32,565 bases of DNA. Source: Gemmobacter sp. (lineage in GTDB: Bacteria > Pseudomonadota > Alphaproteobacteria > Rhodobacterales > Rhodobacteraceae). Location of the stretch: assembly GCA_031260425.1 (NCBI GenBank), contig JAIRJX010000203.1:1-32565 (forward strand), read 5' to 3'. The notes under the pieces are model-generated. The model did not search any database and was not told the origin of the DNA. It was given only the letters and a program-made list of their open reading frames with translations. Shown here piece by piece: positions 25,860 to 32,565 of this stretch (positions within the stretch are counted from its first letter, which is position 1; each line of letters opens with the position of its first letter). Made by a program: the position numbers and the translations under genes.

Positions 25860-27642
25860 GGGCGCTGATGAAGGCGCTTTGCGGGATTTCAACCTTCCCG
25901 AACTGACGCATCTTCTTCTTGCCCTCTTTCTGCTTTTCCAGCAGCTTCTTCTTGCGCGTGGCGTCGCCGCCATAGCATTTCGCCGTTACGTCCTTGCGCA
26001 TCGCCGAAATGGTTTCGCGCGCGATCACCCGGCCGCCGATGGCCGCCTGGATCGGGATCTTGAACATGTGGCGGGGGATCAGTTCCTTGAGTTTCTCCAC
26101 CATGGTCCGCCCCCGGCTTTCGGCGCGGTCGCGGTGCACCATGATAGCCAGCGCATCCACCGGCTCGTCGTTCACGAGGATCGACATCTTCACCAGATTG
26201 TCCTCGCGATAGTCCGAAAGCTGGTAGTCGAAAGAGGCGTAGCCCTTGGTCACCGATTTCAGCCGATCGTAGAAATCGAACACCACTTCGGCCAGCGGCA
26301 GGTCATATTCGACCATGGCCCGGCTGCCGGCATAGGTCAGGTTCAACTGGATGCCACGCCGATCCTGGCACAGCTTCAGGATATCGCCCAGATATTCATC
26401 CGGCACCATGATCGTGGCCTTGATGCGCGGCTCCTCGATATGGTCGATATAGGTGAGATCGGGCATGTCGGCGGGATTGTGCAATTCGCGCACCTCGCCA
26501 TCCTTCATGTGCAGGCGGAACACCACCGAGGGCGCGGTGGTGATCAGATCGAGGTCATATTCCCGTTCCAGCCGGTCGCGCACCACCTCAAGGTGCAAAA
26601 GCCCCAGGAACCCCATGCGGAAGCCGAAGCCGAGCGCCGCCGATGTTTCCATCTCGTAGCTGAAGGAGGCGTCGTTCAGTGCCAGCTTCTCGATGGCGTC
26701 GCGCAGTGCTTCGAAATCATTGGCATCGACCGGGAACAGGCCGCAAAACACCACCGGCTGTGCGGGCTTGAAGCCCGGCAGCGGTGCGGCGCAGGGTTTG
26801 CGCTCATGGGTGATGGTATCGCCGACGCGGGTGTCGCGCACCTGCTTGATCGAGGCGGTCAGCACGCCGATCTCGCCCGGGCCCAGTTCGGTGATATCCA
26901 CCATCTGCGGCTTCAGAACGGCAAGCTTGTCGATGCCATAGACCGCACCGGTCTGCATCATCTTGACCCGGTCGCCCTTCCGGATGACACCGTCAATGAC
27001 CCGGATCATCACGACCACGCCGAGATAGCTGTCATACCAGCTATCGACCAGCATCGCCTTCAGGGGCGCGTTGCGGTCGCCCCTGGGGGCGGGCAGGCGC
27101 GTCACGATGGCCTCCAGCACCTCGGGGATACCGAGGCCGGTCTTGGCCGAAATCGGGATGGCGTCGGAGGCGTCGATACCGATCACATCCTCGATATTCT
27201 CCTTCACCCGGTCGGGGTCGGCGGCAGGCAGGTCGATCTTGTTCAGCACCGGCACGATCTCGTGCCCGGCGTCGATGGCCTGATAGACATTGGCCAGTGT
27301 CTGCGCCTCCACCCCCTGTGAGGCGTCGACCACCAGGAGCGAGCCTTCGACAGCGCGCATCGAACGCGACACCTCATAGGCGAAATCGACATGGCCGGGC
27401 GTGTCGATCAGGTTCAGCACATAAGTCTTGCCATCCTTCGCCGGATATTCGATCCGCACTGTATTGGCCTTGATGGTGATGCCGCGTTCACGCTCGATAT
27501 CCATCGAGTCGAGCATCTGCGCCTTCATGTCGCGCTCGGCCACCGTTCCCGTCATCTGGATCAGACGGTCGGCGAGGGTGGATTTGCCGTGGTCGATATG
27601 CGCCACGATGGAGAAATTGCGGATACGGTCAAGCTCGATCAT
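25843..27642 (-). CDS. lepA: Elongation factor 4 (LepA)
   Basis: Ribosome-associated GTPase that assists translation and subunit assembly. The 599-aa length is exactly typical. G-domain motifs: [10 protein letters not shown] (G1), DTPGHVDF (G3) and NKIDLP (G4). The LepA-specific C-terminal part has [14 protein letters not shown] and [25 protein letters not shown], split here only by text. The start at 27642 ([15 protein letters not shown]) is the family start; the frame stays open upstream but without homology. There is no ribosome site; TATATC (27649-27654 on the minus strand) close to the ATG hints at a very short leader. The last 17 bases overlap the end of glpD. Confidence 0.97.
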   Translation of the reverse strand: MIELDRIRNFSIVAHIDHGKSTLADRLIQMTGTVAERDMKAQMLDSMDIERERGITIKANTVRIEYPAKDGKTYVLNLIDTPGHVDFAYEVSRSMRAVEGSLLVVDASQGVEAQTLANVYQAIDAGHEIVPVLNKIDLPAADPDRVKENIEDVIGIDASDAIPISAKTGLGIPEVLEAIVTRLPAPRGDRNAPLKAMLVDSWYDSYLGVVVMIRVIDGVIRKGDRVKMMQTGAVYGIDKLAVLKPQMVDITELGPGEIGVLTASIKQVRDTRVGDTITHERKPCAAPLPGFKPAQPVVFCGLFPVDANDFEALRDAIEKLALNDASFSYEMETSAALGFGFRMGFLGLLHLEVVRDRLEREYDLDLITTAPSVVFRLHMKDGEVRELHNPADMPDLTYIDHIEEPRIKATIMVPDEYLGDILKLCQDRRGIQLNLTYAGSRAMVEYDLPLAEVVFDFYDRLKSVTKGYASFDYQLSDYREDNLVKMSILVNDEPVDALAIMVHRDRAESRGRTMVEKLKELIPRHMFKIPIQAAIGGRVIARETISAMRKDVTAKCYGGDATRKKKLLEKQKEGKKKMRQFGKVEIPQSAFISALKMDS

Positions 27643-27993
27643 GGGCGCGGATATAGCCTGTCGGCACAGGGCCGGGAAGCGGATTTTCCGGGGGCGGGGC
27701 GGATGGGCAGTCAGGCTCCCCCAAGGGGCAGCCATGTGGGCGCGTGGGCGGCGCTGCTGAAGTGCCGCACGGGGCCTGTTCAAGTGCCGTCCGGCTGTGT
27801 TGCGCCCGCCTCCTTGGCAGGCGCTTCGATGACATAAGCGGGGGATGGGCGCCAGCCGGGGCGTCACCATGAAGTGACCACACCCCACCTGCGGTCGGGG
27901 CTGCACTCCGCGCTGCTACGGGACGAAGATCTGGGCGCCGGGGATTTCGTCAGGGTCCCCGTATGAGCATCCTGGACGAATGATCGATCCCTC
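27643..27993. other. Intergenic region upstream of lepA
   Basis: About 350 bases between the PCu(A)C stop and the lepA start, both minus strand. No convincing gene. It contains a hairpin GTCAC-CATGAA-GTGAC (27863-27878) flanked by GGGG and CCCC, and near lepA the possible -10 sequence TATATC. I see no T-rich terminator for the upstream gene. Confidence 0.5.
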
Positions 27994-28482
27994 CTAGTCG
28001 GTGCTGCCGTGGTTGTGGCCCGTGTCCTGCATCCCGCCCGCCTCGTCATCCTGCCGCTCCAGATCGACGGGCACGTCGATGGTAACGATGCCGGCCCTTT
28101 CGAAGGTCAGCGTCATATGGACGGTATCCCCCTGCGCGAGCGGCCGGGTCAGCCCCATCAGCATGATATGATCACCACCGCGTGCCAGCGCATGATGGCC
28201 GCCGGCAGGGACTGCGAAGCCCTCTTTCACCTCGATCATCTGTGCCACACCGTTGTCGTCGATCTTGTGACCGTGCAGTTCCACCTTCGCGGCACTGTCG
28301 GAGGCGGCGGCAAGCAGGCGGTCGGCTTCGGCCCCGTGATTCTCGATCACCATGAAGGCGCCGCCGGTCTTGGCCATCCTGCCGGTGCTACGGGCATATG
28401 CGCCGGTTACGGTGATGTCTTCGGCAAAGGCGGGTAGTGTAAAAAGGGTCGCGGCGGCGACCAGGAGCGATTTACGAAACAT
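27994..28482 (-). CDS. Periplasmic copper chaperone PCu(A)C
   Basis: Copper(I) chaperone that delivers copper to the CuA site of cytochrome oxidase, alone or with Sco proteins. The 162-aa product has a signal peptide cut after AFA (residue 20). The family's histidine/methionine site is present: VELHGH (His70), Met82, and GGDHIMLMGL with His105 and Met107. A C-terminal tail GGMQDTGHNHG adds possible metal ligands. AAGGA precedes the ATG. It lies 36 bases downstream of the DUF2946-like gene on the same strand, so the two likely form a copper-handling unit. Confidence 0.92.
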   Translation of the reverse strand: MFRKSLLVAAATLFTLPAFAEDITVTGAYARSTGRMAKTGGAFMVIENHGAEADRLLAAASDSAAKVELHGHKIDDNGVAQMIEVKEGFAVPAGGHHALARGGDHIMLMGLTRPLAQGDTVHMTLTFERAGIVTIDVPVDLERQDDEAGGMQDTGHNHGSTD

Positions 28483-28518
28483 GTTGCTATCCTTGTGATT
28501 CCGGTTGGTCAGACGGGA

Positions 28519-28863
28519 TCAGGACGGGCGCGGCGGGTCGCGGGCCTGTGGCCGCGGCATGTCCTGCGTCAGCGGAAGCGAGAGGATCGCCGTGGCGGAA
28601 ATGCTGGTGTGCCCGGTCGGCTGCGGCAAGAGGTCGAGTTCCGGCAATACCGCATAGCCGGCAGGCGTGCAGTCCGGGCAGGGATGCCCCGCAGCGATCG
28701 GATTGCCTCGTGCATCAAGGCTGAGGCCGACCTCGCCCATGCCGGTGCAGAGCACGACCGTCACAGCGGCCGGGCCCTGCGTCCGCGTCATCATCATGCT
28801 GGCCCCGCCAGTGGCAAAGGCCAGCGCGAGGATCAGGCGCGGGAGGAGGGTCAGCAGCGGCAT
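28519..28863 (-). CDS. Small membrane/secreted protein, DUF2946-like
   Basis: A 114-aa protein. A hydrophobic N-terminal segment (residues 3-22) could be a membrane anchor or signal. It is followed by VVLCTGMGEVGLSLDARGNP and HPCPDC (Cys62, Cys65), a pattern like DUF2946 proteins that often accompany copper genes. The C-terminus is proline-rich. No function is established. The neighbouring PCu(A)C gene supports a copper link, and the spaced Cys/His residues could bind metal. No good ribosome site lies before the ATG at 28863, so the start is uncertain. Confidence 0.68.
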   Translation of the reverse strand: MPLLTLLPRLILALAFATGGASMMMTRTQGPAAVTVVLCTGMGEVGLSLDARGNPIAAGHPCPDCTPAGYAVLPELDLLPQPTGHTSISATAILSLPLTQDMPRPQARDPPRPS

Positions 28864-28929
28864 GGAGGAATTTTAGCAGGTATCGCCCCAGTTGCCCATA
28901 TGTGTGGCCTGCGGCCTTTTCGGCCGATA

Positions 28930-28960
28930 AAAATGCGAAAGCCCCGCCGCAGGGCGGGGC
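28930..28960 (-). terminator. Rho-independent terminator of rpmB
   Basis: Perfect 8-bp GC stem GCCCCGCC/GGCGGGGC (28941-28948 with 28953-28960) and a 4-base loop. On the minus strand the stem is followed by TTTCGCATTTTT. It lies 25-45 bases after the rpmB stop. The stem is also preceded by TTTT on the minus strand. Confidence 0.8.
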
Positions 28961-28984
28961 AAAACGCCGCAGGAGCGCCGATGC

Positions 28985-29272
28985 TCAGGCGACGGCCCGG
29001 GCCTTGGCGATCTCTTTCTTGATCTTCAGTGCCTTGTCCGACAGTTCCTCATCCTTCGCCTTGGCGAGGAAGGCGTCGAGCCCGCCGCGATGATCGACGG
29101 TGCGCAAGGCAGCCGCCGAAACACGCAGCTTGAACGACTGACGCAGGATATCAGAGATCAGCGACACTTCGTTCAGGTTCGGCAGGAAGCGCCGTTTGGT
29201 CTTGTTGTTGGCGTGGCTGATGGTGTTGCCGACCATCGGCCCCTTGCCACTGAGTTCGCAGACGCGCGACAT
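28985..29272 (-). CDS. rpmB: 50S ribosomal protein L28
   Basis: Large-subunit protein L28, 95 aa, the alphaproteobacterial length (longer than the 78 aa of E. coli). Seen: [31 protein letters not shown] and [20 protein letters not shown]. The start at 29272 has AAGGAA upstream and gives the universal MSRxCE-type N-terminus. It is followed by a strong terminator, so it is probably transcribed alone. Confidence 0.97.
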   Translation of the reverse strand: MSRVCELSGKGPMVGNTISHANNKTKRRFLPNLNEVSLISDILRQSFKLRVSAAALRTVDHRGGLDAFLAKAKDEELSDKALKIKKEIAKARAVA

Positions 29273-29374
29273 CGTGCTGTTCCTTGTCTTTCGGACTCTT
29301 GCCCAGCGGCCCCGGCCCGGAGTAACACCCACGGCTCCCGCCTGCCGGCAGGTTCCGTATTTCACCGCCGCCGT

Positions 29375-30205
29375 TTAGGCGGAAATCCGGCCAGCGTCAA
29401 GCGATTCACCGGGCATGGCCTGCGCTTCCAGCGCGAGCAGCCGTTCCTTGCGCCATAATCCGCCGCCATAGCCGGTCAGGCTACCATCCGCCCCGACCAC
29501 CCGATGGCAAGGAATCAGGATGGCGATCGGATTCGCGCCGTTTGCAGCGGCCACCGCGCGCACGGCATCGGGACGGCCGAGACGTGCCGCCACGGTGGAA
29601 TAGCTGATCCGCTCGCCCACGGGAATGCGTTGCAACTCCTGCCACACCGCCTGCCGGAAAGGTGTGCCGAGCGGGGCGAGCGGCAGGTCGAACGCTCCGC
29701 TCTCTCCCGCGAAATAGCGATGCAGCGCCGCTTCCAGCCGCGCGGCAAGTGGTGTGTGGCCGATCCCGACCGTGCCCCACACGGCCAGCGCCCGCATTTC
29801 ACGTCGAAGGATGGGGCGCGAAACGAATTCAAGCAGCCGGATGGCGCTGTCACAGACCGCGATCATGCCGCCAAGCGGCGTCTCGATCAGGCTCGCCCAC
29901 ATGTCGGCCCCGGCAGAAACAGGACGGCCGGTCAGATCCGGCAAGGCCCGGGCCAGCGCTGCTTCATCGGCGATGGCCGCGCCCAGCGGATCGCAGCGCC
30001 TGCACGGGCGGAACCCCGCAGCGAAGCAGCTTGCCGGACTGGCGTGAAAGCTGCAATTGCGTTCGAGCGCGGGTAGGGCCGGGCAGCTAAGCCGACAGAA
30101 AATCCCGGTCGAGGCGACGGCGACCCAGATCTGCCCGTCCCAGGACGGATCGCGGGCGAGCCGGGCCTGGCGCAGGAGGTCGGGATCAGGAAGATACTGT
30201 GTCAT
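29375..30205 (-). CDS. Ada-type methyl-DNA repair protein: Ada metal-binding domain fused to Ogt, no AraC domain
   Basis: A 276-aa two-part repair protein. Residues about 8-75 match the Ada N-terminal zinc domain that removes methyl groups from DNA phosphotriesters: Cys37, Cys41, Cys68 and Cys71 in IFCRLSCPA and GFRPCRRCDP, in almost the same positions as in E. coli Ada. From about 103 on it is an O6-alkylguanine-DNA methyltransferase with the active site ANPIAILIPCHRVVG (Cys233). E. coli Ada has an AraC helix-turn-helix between these parts; here only about 30 residues separate them. It may repair both lesions without acting as the usual transcription activator. TATACT lies just before the ATG, so the message may be leaderless. 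Gap to the upstream thiN: 48 bases. Confidence 0.9.
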   Translation of the reverse strand: MTQYLPDPDLLRQARLARDPSWDGQIWVAVASTGIFCRLSCPALPALERNCSFHASPASCFAAGFRPCRRCDPLGAAIADEAALARALPDLTGRPVSAGADMWASLIETPLGGMIAVCDSAIRLLEFVSRPILRREMRALAVWGTVGIGHTPLAARLEAALHRYFAGESGAFDLPLAPLGTPFRQAVWQELQRIPVGERISYSTVAARLGRPDAVRAVAAANGANPIAILIPCHRVVGADGSLTGYGGGLWRKERLLALEAQAMPGESLDAGRISA

Positions 30206-30253
30206 GCCGGGAGTATAGCCACTTTGCCCATGTCGCACCGCCCGGATCCTGCG

Positions 30254-30928
30254 CTATCGGCGCAGCGCATGCAGCGCCGCATCCAGTCGGTTCCTTGGCA
30301 GCAGCACCAGCATACCAGGAGTGTCGAACCGCAGCTCCACCCGGTTTTCCGTCACCAGATTTGACGTGCCGATCCGCCCCGCCGGCATGAAGTCCAGCCC
30401 ATCGATCGGCCAGCACAGCCCCCGGCTTTCGCCGTGCAGCGGTGCCATCGGGAACAGTGACAGCCGGTCACCGGGGCGCAGAGCCAGCACGATCTCCGGC
30501 GGGGCGGCAAACACCACATCCTGCGGTCCGATCAGCAGGCAAGGCATCGCATCCGTCGTCGCGGCATGCGTTAGCAATCCGTTCAGAACCGCGAGCCCAT
30601 GATCGGTCCGCCCGCCCGTGCCTCCCACCGCCAGCACGAAGGGCGCGCGGATTGAGCGCAGGGCCTTGTCGAAATCCGTGCTCTCCTGCTCCGCGATCCG
30701 GTGCAGCCGCCCCGCCCCGAGTGCGGCGCACGCGCGCTTCGACACCGAATCAAGGTCCCCGATCACGGCGCAAGGCGTCACACCCAGCGCCAGTGCCCGG
30801 TCGGCCCCGCCGTCCGCCGCTACCACGACCGGCGCCCGCCGCATTGCCAGCATCAGATCACGTTTTCGACAGGGCCCGCCTGCGATCAGCGTGACCGCGT
30901 CCGAGGATTCGACAATCGGGTGATTCAT
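30254..30928 (-). CDS. thiN: Thiamine pyrophosphokinase
   Basis: Transfers pyrophosphate from ATP to thiamine, giving thiamine diphosphate. The 224-aa product has [11 protein letters not shown], the substrate-binding [21 protein letters not shown] and [19 protein letters not shown], the motif order of the family. The start at 30928 is chosen to fit the family; an upstream in-frame codon at 30976 would add 16 basic residues in the divergent promoter region. No thiamine riboswitch was recognised upstream. Same strand as the Ada/Ogt gene, possibly co-transcribed. Confidence 0.93.
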   Translation of the reverse strand: MNHPIVESSDAVTLIAGGPCRKRDLMLAMRRAPVVVAADGGADRALALGVTPCAVIGDLDSVSKRACAALGAGRLHRIAEQESTDFDKALRSIRAPFVLAVGGTGGRTDHGLAVLNGLLTHAATTDAMPCLLIGPQDVVFAAPPEIVLALRPGDRLSLFPMAPLHGESRGLCWPIDGLDFMPAGRIGTSNLVTENRVELRFDTPGMLVLLPRNRLDAALHALRR

Positions 30929-31065
30929 GCAGATACTGTCCCGAATTAAGGCGGGGTTTCGGCGTCGTCGCCACAATCAATCCTTTAAATTACCCCTATC
31001 TGTCCACGGAATTGAGCGGTGCCCGGGTAGAATGGCGGGACAGGTTTGTAGAAAGCGAGCATCCG

Positions 31066-32565
31066 ATGACCGGAGCAAACAAGATACTCACGGTGTCCTA
31101 CGGCACCTTCTCCTGCACGCTGGAGAAGTTCGATGATCCCTTCAGCATGATGAAGGCGATCGCTGAGTATTTTCGTGACCTTGCAGCCGAGGATCGCTAT
31201 TTCGGCGCAGAGCCGCCCACCCCCGATGCCGAAATGCTGCACCGGATCGCCGAGCGTGAGATCCAGCGCCGGGTGGACGCGAAGATCAACGGGAACGGCG
31301 TGGTGTTGCGCGCGGCTGACCTGGCGCCGGACGCGTCGCGCCTGCCACCGCCGCGAGAGCCTGAGCCCGAGGCGGCAAATCCCGTGCCCGTGGCCGAAAA
31401 TATTGCGGAGGCGGCGTCTCTCGCCGAATCATCTGCGTCCGGCGATATGACCGACGACAGTGTTGCCGCCAAGCTGTCGCGCATCCGCATTGCTGTTGCC
31501 CAGGCGGGGGGCGTCGCCTTCGCGCCTGCGATGGAATATGTTGAGGACGATCAGCCTATCGGTTCCGTCACAACAGAAGTACCGGTCGAGCCTCTGCCGG
31601 CAGAGGCGGAACCCGCCGATGAGCCTCTTGCAGAGGCGGAGTGCCCTGCCGTCATGAAGGATGAATTGGCTCCCGCCGCCGAGCCGGAAGCCGCGGCCGT
31701 CATCGATGAGAAGAGCGCCGCCGAGCCGCCGGAGCCGCAGGGCGACCTTAATGCCGGACGTGAGCTGTGGGACGATACACTGATGCCGGTACCCGGCACC
31801 CCGGAATCCGCGGCGGAATCCGTCGCTGCTGACGAGGAGCCGGAGGAGGACCTGTCCGGTGTGCTTGCCGAACTGGAGCCGACCGGACCCGGTGCAGAGA
31901 AGACGGTGGACGAGCCGGTGTTGATCGCGGCCGGGGCGGACCAGGATGTGGAGGGCTTGCTTGATGCGGCGGCCACGGATACCGCCGTGCAGGCATCCCA
32001 AACCGCTGCGGTCAGTGAACCGCGCGAACGGGGCCGCGCCCGGGTTCTCCGTATCCGCCGCTTGGCCTCCGATGCTGTGGATACACCGCCGGTGGTGTCT
32101 GAGGTCGTGCCCGATGTTGCCTTGTCGGCGGAGGACGAAGCCGATCTGATGCGCGAACTGGCGGAGGTGGAGGCCGAATCCGTCGCGGCCGGACCCGGCG
32201 CGCCGCCGCAGCCGGCACCGTCGCCTGCAACTCCGCATCCGGTCGCTACGGTGCACCAGGTCCATCGTCCCCCCACAAGCCCACGTGGCCCGCTGAGCAA
32301 GGCCGAGGGCGACGCGGCAATGTCGAGGCTGATTGCCGAGACCAACAGCAAGATGGGCGGGCCCGAGAACCGTCGTCGCCTGTCAACCATCGCGCATCTG
32401 AAAGCCGCCGCTGCCGCCGTCGTGGCGGAACGCCGTGCCGGCGCCGCCAAGCCGGTGAACGAGACCGAACGCGAGGACCCCTACCGCGACGATCTTTCGC
32501 GCATGGTCCGCGCCGCGCCGGCTCAATCCGGTGCCGGTGCGACCCGACCGACCCCGCTGGTGCTG
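31066..32565 (+). CDS. Incomplete acidic, Ala/Pro/Glu-rich protein of unknown function (cut by right edge)
   Basis: An open frame starts with ATG at 31066 and has no stop before the right edge: 500 codons are visible. Residues 1 to about 85 look folded ([20 protein letters not shown], then [18 protein letters not shown], then [20 protein letters not shown]). A long stretch rich in Ala, Glu, Pro and Val follows and is probably disordered. Two islands stand out: [20 protein letters not shown] and, near the edge, [20 protein letters not shown] with [20 protein letters not shown] and [14 protein letters not shown]. The N-terminal and late blocks match my memory of a Rhodobacterales family without known function. 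No membrane segment is visible. It is divergent from thiN across 137 bases. Confidence 0.85.
   Translation, partial: MTGANKILTVSYGTFSCTLEKFDDPFSMMKAIAEYFRDLAAEDRYFGAEPPTPDAEMLHRIAEREIQRRVDAKINGNGVVLRAADLAPDASRLPPPREPEPEAANPVPVAENIAEAASLAESSASGDMTDDSVAAKLSRIRIAVAQAGGVAFAPAMEYVEDDQPIGSVTTEVPVEPLPAEAEPADEPLAEAECPAVMKDELAPAAEPEAAAVIDEKSAAEPPEPQGDLNAGRELWDDTLMPVPGTPESAAESVAADEEPEEDLSGVLAELEPTGPGAEKTVDEPVLIAAGADQDVEGLLDAAATDTAVQASQTAAVSEPRERGRARVLRIRRLASDAVDTPPVVSEVVPDVALSAEDEADLMRELAEVEAESVAAGPGAPPQPAPSPATPHPVATVHQVHRPPTSPRGPLSKAEGDAAMSRLIAETNSKMGGPENRRRLSTIAHLKAAAAAVVAERRAGAAKPVNETEREDPYRDDLSRMVRAAPAQSGAGATRPTPLVL

Noticed and set aside
25666..27321. Long plus-strand open frame opposite lepA
   Set aside because: No domain and biased composition; lepA on the other strand is certain.

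Overview
The window looks like chromosomal DNA from a GC-rich alphaproteobacterium of the order Rhodobacterales. The evidence is the protein style of LepA, L28, GlpD/GlpR, LolA and HspQ, the flagellar order motB-flgE-flgK-flgL-flgI, and an N-terminal block near the right edge that I recall from Rhodobacterales proteins of unknown function. I see no insertion sequence, phage, CRISPR array, tRNA or rRNA. Genes are packed tightly, often with ATGA or GTGA overlaps.

Layout. (1) 1-1396: a possible protein tail at the left edge, then kynureninase (kynU). (2) 1576-7266, minus strand: flagellar genes motB, flgE, flgK, flgL, flgI, with a CtrA-like site just upstream of flgE. (3) 7429-16689: a catabolic island. 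A 3-hydroxyacyl-CoA dehydrogenase (minus) is divergent from a nearly continuous plus-strand operon: 2-aminobenzoyl-CoA monooxygenase/reductase-type fusion, SDR, MarR regulator, enoyl-CoA hydratase, acyl-CoA dehydrogenase, 4HBT thioesterase, RidA-like protein and aryl-CoA ligase. (4) 16823-20203: small housekeeping and stress genes (YciI-like, LolA, lytic transglycosylase lipoprotein, HspQ, anti-sigma kinase/STAS pair). (5) 20283-22850: thiolase, free methionine-(R)-sulfoxide reductase and a double GFA-domain protein. (6) 22917-25859: glpR and glpD, separated by about 510 bases holding hairpins and an AT-rich promoter with GlpR-like half-sites. (7) 25843-30928, minus strand: lepA, copper chaperone PCu(A)C with a DUF2946-like partner, rpmB with a clear terminator, an Ada/Ogt-type repair protein without the AraC domain, and thiamine pyrophosphokinase. 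(8) 31066 to the right edge: an incomplete acidic, Ala/Pro/Glu-rich protein.

How the genes work together. The most coherent system is aerobic, CoA-dependent ('hybrid') anthranilate breakdown. KynU makes anthranilate from kynurenine. The ligase would make 2-aminobenzoyl-CoA. The FAD-monooxygenase/old-yellow-enzyme fusion would hydroxylate and reduce the ring. The hydratase, dehydrogenases and SDR would carry out beta-oxidation-like steps, and the RidA-like protein could act on the enamine nitrogen. The chemistry of the fusion enzyme is known from Azoarcus evansii; the roles of the accessory genes are inference. The points most worth checking are the RidA-like protein lacking the usual catalytic arginine, an intrinsic-terminator-like hairpin between ridA and the ligase gene, and inverted repeats in the divergent promoter that may be the MarR operator.
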